Source of the DNA: Burkholderia sp. Ax-1724
Lineage (GTDB): Bacteria > Pseudomonadota > Gammaproteobacteria > Burkholderiales > Burkholderiaceae
Assembly (NCBI RefSeq): GCF_011752995.1
Contig: NZ_VWWL01000026.1
Span: 1 to 64,000 of the forward strand
Length of the DNA stretch: 64,000 nucleotides
Direction: 5' to 3'
Shown here: one piece after another, positions 60,628 to 64,000 of the stretch
How the letters are laid out: the number at the start of each line of letters is the position of its first letter
Numbering within the stretch: position 1 is the stretch's first letter
Position numbers and translations under genes: made by a program
Notes under the pieces: generated by a model
What the model was told of the DNA's origin: nothing
Seen by the model: only the letters and a program-made list of their open reading frames with translations
Database searches by the model: none

Positions 60628-61761
60628 ATGAAAATCAGCGCCGTTCGCACCCATGTTCTCGAAGCATCATTATCCCAGCCGTTCGCTTATTCGCGCGCCT
60701 GGTACGCCGGCCGCACCGCGATGCTGGTCGAAATCGAAACGGATACCGGGCTGACCGGCTGGGGGGAATGTTATGGACCGGCACGCATGACGTCGGCCGT
60801 CGTGCAGGCCATGTCGCGCTGGCTGCTGAACCAGAATCCGCTGCACACGGACCGGTTGTGGCAGCAGATTTACGCCGATTTGCGCGATCACGGCCAGAAG
60901 GGGCTCGTGGTCGAAGCGCTCAGCGGCATCGACATTGCGCTGTGGGACATCAAGGGGAAGCACTTCGGCGTGCCGGTCTACGACTTGCTCGGCGGCCCGT
61001 TGCGCAATTCGGTGCGGGCGTATGCCACGGGGCTGTATCGGCGCGAAGGCGGCAACCCGCTGGAGTATCTCGCCGAAGAGGCGGCCGGCTATGTCCGCGA
61101 GGGATTTCATGCCGTCAAGCTGAAGGTCGGCTTCGGTATCCGTGACGACGTCCTCGCCGCGCACGCCGTGCGCGAGGCCATCGGGCCGGAAGTCGGCCTG
61201 ATGATCGACGCGAATCATGCGTACGACGCGGTCGCGGCGATCCAGTTGGGCCGCAAGCTCGAACATCTGGATATCGGCTGGTTCGAGGAACCGGTGCCCC
61301 CGGAAGACCTCGACGCCTATCGCGAGGTGAAGCGCGCGCTGCCGATTCCGATTGCCGGCGGCGAGTGCGAATTCACCCGCCTCGGTTTTCGCGACGTGTT
61401 CGCCTCGCACGCGCTCGATATCGTGCAGCCGGACACGTGTGCCGCGGGCGGTATCAGCGAATGCAAGAAGATCGCCGACATGGCGGCAACCTTCGGCATT
61501 CGCTACAACCCGCACGTCTGGGGTACGGGCATCGGCATCGCCGCCTCGCTGCAACTGATGGCGACGCTGCCGACGCATACGCCGACCTCGCTGCAGCCGG
61601 TCGAGCCGATTCTCGAACTGGACCAGACCGAGCATCCGATCCGCCAGGCGATTCTCAAGACGCCGCTCGTGCACTCGGGCGGCGGCATGGCTATTCCGGA
61701 CGGTCCGGGCCTTGGCATCGAGATCGACCGCGACGCGCTCGAAGCATTTCGGGTTCGCTGA
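60628..61761 (+). CDS. Mandelate racemase/muconate lactonizing-type dehydratase (enolase superfamily)
   Basis: 377 residues from ATG 60628 (CAAGGAG site). Catalytic KxK is Lys164-Lys166 (AVKLKVGF). Metal ligands are Asp194 (MIDANHAYD), Glu220 (WFEEPV) and Glu246 (AGGECEF). The His-Asp dyad is His296 (YNPHVWG) with Asp269. This is the mandelate-racemase subgroup pattern, which includes galactonate, galactarate and related acid-sugar dehydratases. With a FadR regulator and ACS carrier on either side it is a sugar-acid dehydratase; the precise acid is not readable. Confidence 0.88.
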   Translation: MKISAVRTHVLEASLSQPFAYSRAWYAGRTAMLVEIETDTGLTGWGECYGPARMTSAVVQAMSRWLLNQNPLHTDRLWQQIYADLRDHGQKGLVVEALSGIDIALWDIKGKHFGVPVYDLLGGPLRNSVRAYATGLYRREGGNPLEYLAEEAAGYVREGFHAVKLKVGFGIRDDVLAAHAVREAIGPEVGLMIDANHAYDAVAAIQLGRKLEHLDIGWFEEPVPPEDLDAYREVKRALPIPIAGGECEFTRLGFRDVFASHALDIVQPDTCAAGGISECKKIADMAATFGIRYNPHVWGTGIGIAASLQLMATLPTHTPTSLQPVEPILELDQTEHPIRQAILKTPLVHSGGGMAIPDGPGLGIEIDRDALEAFRVR

Positions 61762-61877
61762 TTCATTTCCAATCCGCCATTTCCCAGGCATTCCGATGAC
61801 CTGGCGACCGCTCGCGCCTGCGGTCGGGCAACGCGCACCGGCGCATCAGGCGCTACAACAAGGGAAGGAGAAGCAGC

Positions 61878-63128
61878 ATGCAAACACAGCGACTGGAGCC
61901 GTCAGGCGGGAGCGCGGCGGTGCCGGCACCGTGGTGGTCGATTGGCGGCACCTTGATGATCGGGTTGTTCGTCGCTTACCTCGACCGCTCGAATCTGTCG
62001 GTCGGCCTGCCGGGCGTGGCGCGGGATCTCGGTTTCGATGGCCCGCAGTTCGCGAAGGTATCCAGTTGGGCGCTGACGGCCTTTCTGATCGGCTATACGA
62101 TTGCGAACATTCTCGGCGGCCTGTTGACGCGCCGGCGCGATCCGAAGTGGATCATGATCGCCTGCGTGGCGATCTGGTCGGTTGCGACGCTCGTCGTAGG
62201 CACGACGGGCTCGATCGCCACGCTGCTCGTTTGCCGCGTCGTGCTGGGCGTGACCGAAGGCATTTACTGGCCGCAGCAATCGCGCTTCGCCAAAGCGTGG
62301 TTTAGCCCGGAGCAGCGGACGACCGCCAATAGCCTGATCCAGTATTACGGTCAGTTTCTGGCGCTCGGTCTTGGCTTCATGATCCTGACGCCGTTCTACG
62401 ATCTGCTGGGCTGGCGCGCGCTGTTTCATATCACGGGTCTGCTTGGACTCCTGATTATCGTGCCGTTGTATCTGTGGCGTTTGCCGCGCAAGGACGCCGC
62501 GCCGTTCCCCGAACCCGCGGTTTCGACCGGGAAGAAAGAGCGGTTGACGCTCGCCTCGCTGGGCGGCCCCGCGTTCCTGCTTCTGTTGTTCAGCTACCTG
62601 ACGCAAGGGGCGCTGTTCTGGGGCATCACGCTGTGGATTCCGCTCGCGGTCAAGACGCTCGGCTTTACCGGCTTCGAACAGGCATTCGCGAGTTCCATCC
62701 CTTATCTGTTCGCCGTCGTGCTGGCGATTCCGCTTTCACGCCTGAGCGACAGGACGAAGCGGCGCACCCTGATCGCCGGACTCGGGTTGCTCATTCCTGG
62801 CCTGCTCGTCGTGACTCTCCCGTTCGTGGGCGGCGCGATGGCCAAGATGATCCTGATTACGCTTTCGCTGGGGTTTTATGCGAGCGCGTTCTCGCCGAAC
62901 ATCTGGTCGATCGTGCAAAGCACCGTGCACCCGGACGCCGTGGGTCCGGCCGCGGGCATCATCAACGGTATCGGCGCCGGCGGTGGCGGCACCATGGCCG
63001 GCTTCGTGGTGGGCATGCTGTATCAGTCGACGGGTTCGTATATTCCCGGCTTCGCGACGTTGGGCGCGTTTGTCGTGCTAGGCGGTATCTCGCTGCTGCT
63101 GTTTGGCCGGGTGACCAGGCAGGGGTGA
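61878..63128 (+). CDS. MFS transporter, ACS type
   Basis: 416 residues, AAGGAG site before ATG 61878. It has GLFVAYLDRSNLSVGLPGVA, SWALTAFLIGYTIANILGGL and GVTEGIYWPQQSRFAKAWFS, and ten to twelve hydrophobic segments. It resembles D-galactonate/hexuronate carriers and presumably imports the substrate of the dehydratase encoded 116 bp upstream. Followed by a short tandem repeat. Confidence 0.87.
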   Translation: MQTQRLEPSGGSAAVPAPWWSIGGTLMIGLFVAYLDRSNLSVGLPGVARDLGFDGPQFAKVSSWALTAFLIGYTIANILGGLLTRRRDPKWIMIACVAIWSVATLVVGTTGSIATLLVCRVVLGVTEGIYWPQQSRFAKAWFSPEQRTTANSLIQYYGQFLALGLGFMILTPFYDLLGWRALFHITGLLGLLIIVPLYLWRLPRKDAAPFPEPAVSTGKKERLTLASLGGPAFLLLLFSYLTQGALFWGITLWIPLAVKTLGFTGFEQAFASSIPYLFAVVLAIPLSRLSDRTKRRTLIAGLGLLIPGLLVVTLPFVGGAMAKMILITLSLGFYASAFSPNIWSIVQSTVHPDAVGPAAGIINGIGAGGGGTMAGFVVGMLYQSTGSYIPGFATLGAFVVLGGISLLLFGRVTRQG

Positions 63129-63147
63129 ATCTGGTCTTCGCGCGATG

Positions 63148-63180
63148 GCGTTGCGGTGGCGTTGCGGTGGCGTTGCGGTG
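63148..63180. repeat. Tandem repeat, three 11-bp copies
   Basis: GCGTTGCGGTG three times without change (63148-63158, 63159-63169, 63170-63180), then GCGTTA, just after the carrier stop. Likely slippage sequence. Confidence 0.7.
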
Positions 63181-63283
63181 GCGTTATATCGCGCTGATGT
63201 GCGGACGTGTATGCATGCACCATGCGGACGCTCCGCGCCGCCGCCTTCCGGTCGAGGCGCGCGGCGAAACAGATCGGTCGGGT

Positions 63284-63721
63284 TCAGGCCAGGTTGAGCA
63301 TCGTGCCACGGCAATCCTTGGTGTTGCAGTGGCATGCGTAATCGTTGCGCGCCTCGTCGGCTTCTTCGGGCGGTACTTCGAGCGAGTAATCGATAAACAG
63401 CTCCTCGCCTGGCGCAATGTCGCGGATCGCGTCAATGTAGACGCGACCGTCTTCTTCGGCGGCTTCACAGTTTGCCATGCACGCGTGATTGAGCCACCGC
63501 GAGCCATTCCCGCCGCGGCCGCCGTCGATCACGCGTCCGTCGGACAGGCCGAACAGGAACGTGTGCCCGCTCTCCTCGCGTTTCGCGTAGTGGCGGGCGG
63601 CTTCCCGCCACGAGGTCACCAGACCTTTGTACTCGAAGATGCGCTCGCCCGTGGAAATCGCCCGAAGCGCAAAAACGCCCTTTCCATGAACAGAGGATTG
63701 CCGTACGGAGACACGCTTCAT
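63284..63721 (-). CDS. Small SET-domain protein (putative protein-lysine methyltransferase)
   Basis: 145 residues from ATG 63721. The SET core is complete: SSVHGKGVFALRAISTGERI, the GRG-like turn, SRWLNHACMANCEAAEEDGR (N-H-x-C-x-x-N motif), IAPGEELFIDYSLEVP with the catalytic Tyr, and a post-SET zinc motif YACHCNTKDCRGTML. SET enzymes transfer methyl groups from S-adenosylmethionine to lysines and are mostly eukaryotic; bacterial ones may act on nucleoid proteins, ribosomal proteins or host histones. The gene stands alone. Confidence 0.85.
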   Translation of the reverse strand: MKRVSVRQSSVHGKGVFALRAISTGERIFEYKGLVTSWREAARHYAKREESGHTFLFGLSDGRVIDGGRGGNGSRWLNHACMANCEAAEEDGRVYIDAIRDIAPGEELFIDYSLEVPPEEADEARNDYACHCNTKDCRGTMLNLA

Positions 63722-64000
63722 ACCGGGCCACGCGAGGAGGAGAGAGGCTCCGAGTATAGCCGGAGGATAAGTCATTGGGCGGCATTTGAATCGTGCGAAA
63801 CATGAGCATCGTCATGCGGTGTCCGGATTCGTCCATTCCGCCGATGTCCACTATTTTGGATATTTAAGCATTGCCGTGGACGTACTCGTACTTTCGCCTT
63901 GACGATGCGACCGGCACCCTGACTTTGGACATTCCTTCGTGTCTTCCGTATCCGTTGGGCGCGCAATCGTAACGCGCACGACAGACAACGCCGCGTCTCT
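63722..64000. other. Window end without a recognisable gene
   Basis: About 280 bases upstream of the SET gene. A minus-strand frame (63772-63966) has no motif. Probably the promoter region of the SET gene; nothing else can be supported. Confidence 0.45.

Overview
The window looks like a stretch of a Burkholderiaceae replicon, most like Paraburkholderia, Caballeronia or Trinickia. The sequence is GC-rich with strong GCG/CGC codon preference. It carries a Burkholderia-type trimeric porin, many LysR regulators, MHS- and ACS-type MFS carriers, and many small self-contained catabolic operons, as on a second chromosome or chromid. I see no rRNA, tRNA, CRISPR array, replication origin or complete insertion sequence.

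Layout. 1-1840 is a graveyard: an IS5-type transposase tail, a truncated integrase, solitary inverted repeats, and a frameshifted unknown gene. 1944-8305 holds envelope and miscellaneous genes: a SHOCT protein, a BamE-like lipoprotein, a phospholipase-D lipoprotein, a CREST/ceramidase-like membrane protein, an AI-2E-type permease, and an AraC/VOC pair. 8542-15333 is a coherent catabolic locus: an amino-acid binding protein and a LysR gene diverge from an operon of aconitase-family hydratase large and small subunits, an RraA-type aldolase, an aminotransferase and a Glu/Asp-type binding protein. I propose it degrades a 4-substituted glutamate. 15370-21736 has a VOC gene, then a LysR gene divergent from a porin followed by an operon of two paralogous alpha/beta hydrolases (one exported, one cytosolic) around an MHS carrier.

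21890-29135 holds an in-frame EamA-VOC fusion, an SRPBCC protein, wrecked polymorphic-toxin and trimeric-autotransporter genes, an AraC/EamA pair and a DUF3857-transglutaminase protein. 29719-41645 is one regulon in two transcription units, tied together by a 20-bp motif repeated exactly in opposite orientation: MHS carrier, alpha/beta hydrolase and MmgE/PrpD; then LysR; then acyl-CoA dehydrogenase, ADP-forming acyl-CoA ligase, FadB-like enzyme and EtfBA. It is a beta-oxidation module with no thiolase. 42169-45196 is a LacI-controlled GFA and semialdehyde dehydrogenase operon with two matching operators. 45864-51233 is a TetR-controlled ABC-2 tripartite efflux operon with 4-nt overlaps throughout.

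51614-53118 is an island of different composition. It holds a CHASE2 remnant and a candidate type III effector behind a textbook PIP box with a correctly spaced -10 element. No secretion apparatus lies in the window. 53562-63128 contains sugar-acid type catabolism: LysR, an EthD-like protein, an ACS carrier, an SDR epimerase and a TIM-barrel isomerase; then a beta-hydroxyacid dehydrogenase and a FadR-type regulator divergent from an enolase-superfamily dehydratase and another ACS carrier. 63284-63721 encodes a small SET-domain protein.

All family assignments come from reading motifs and translations by eye. No database search was run.
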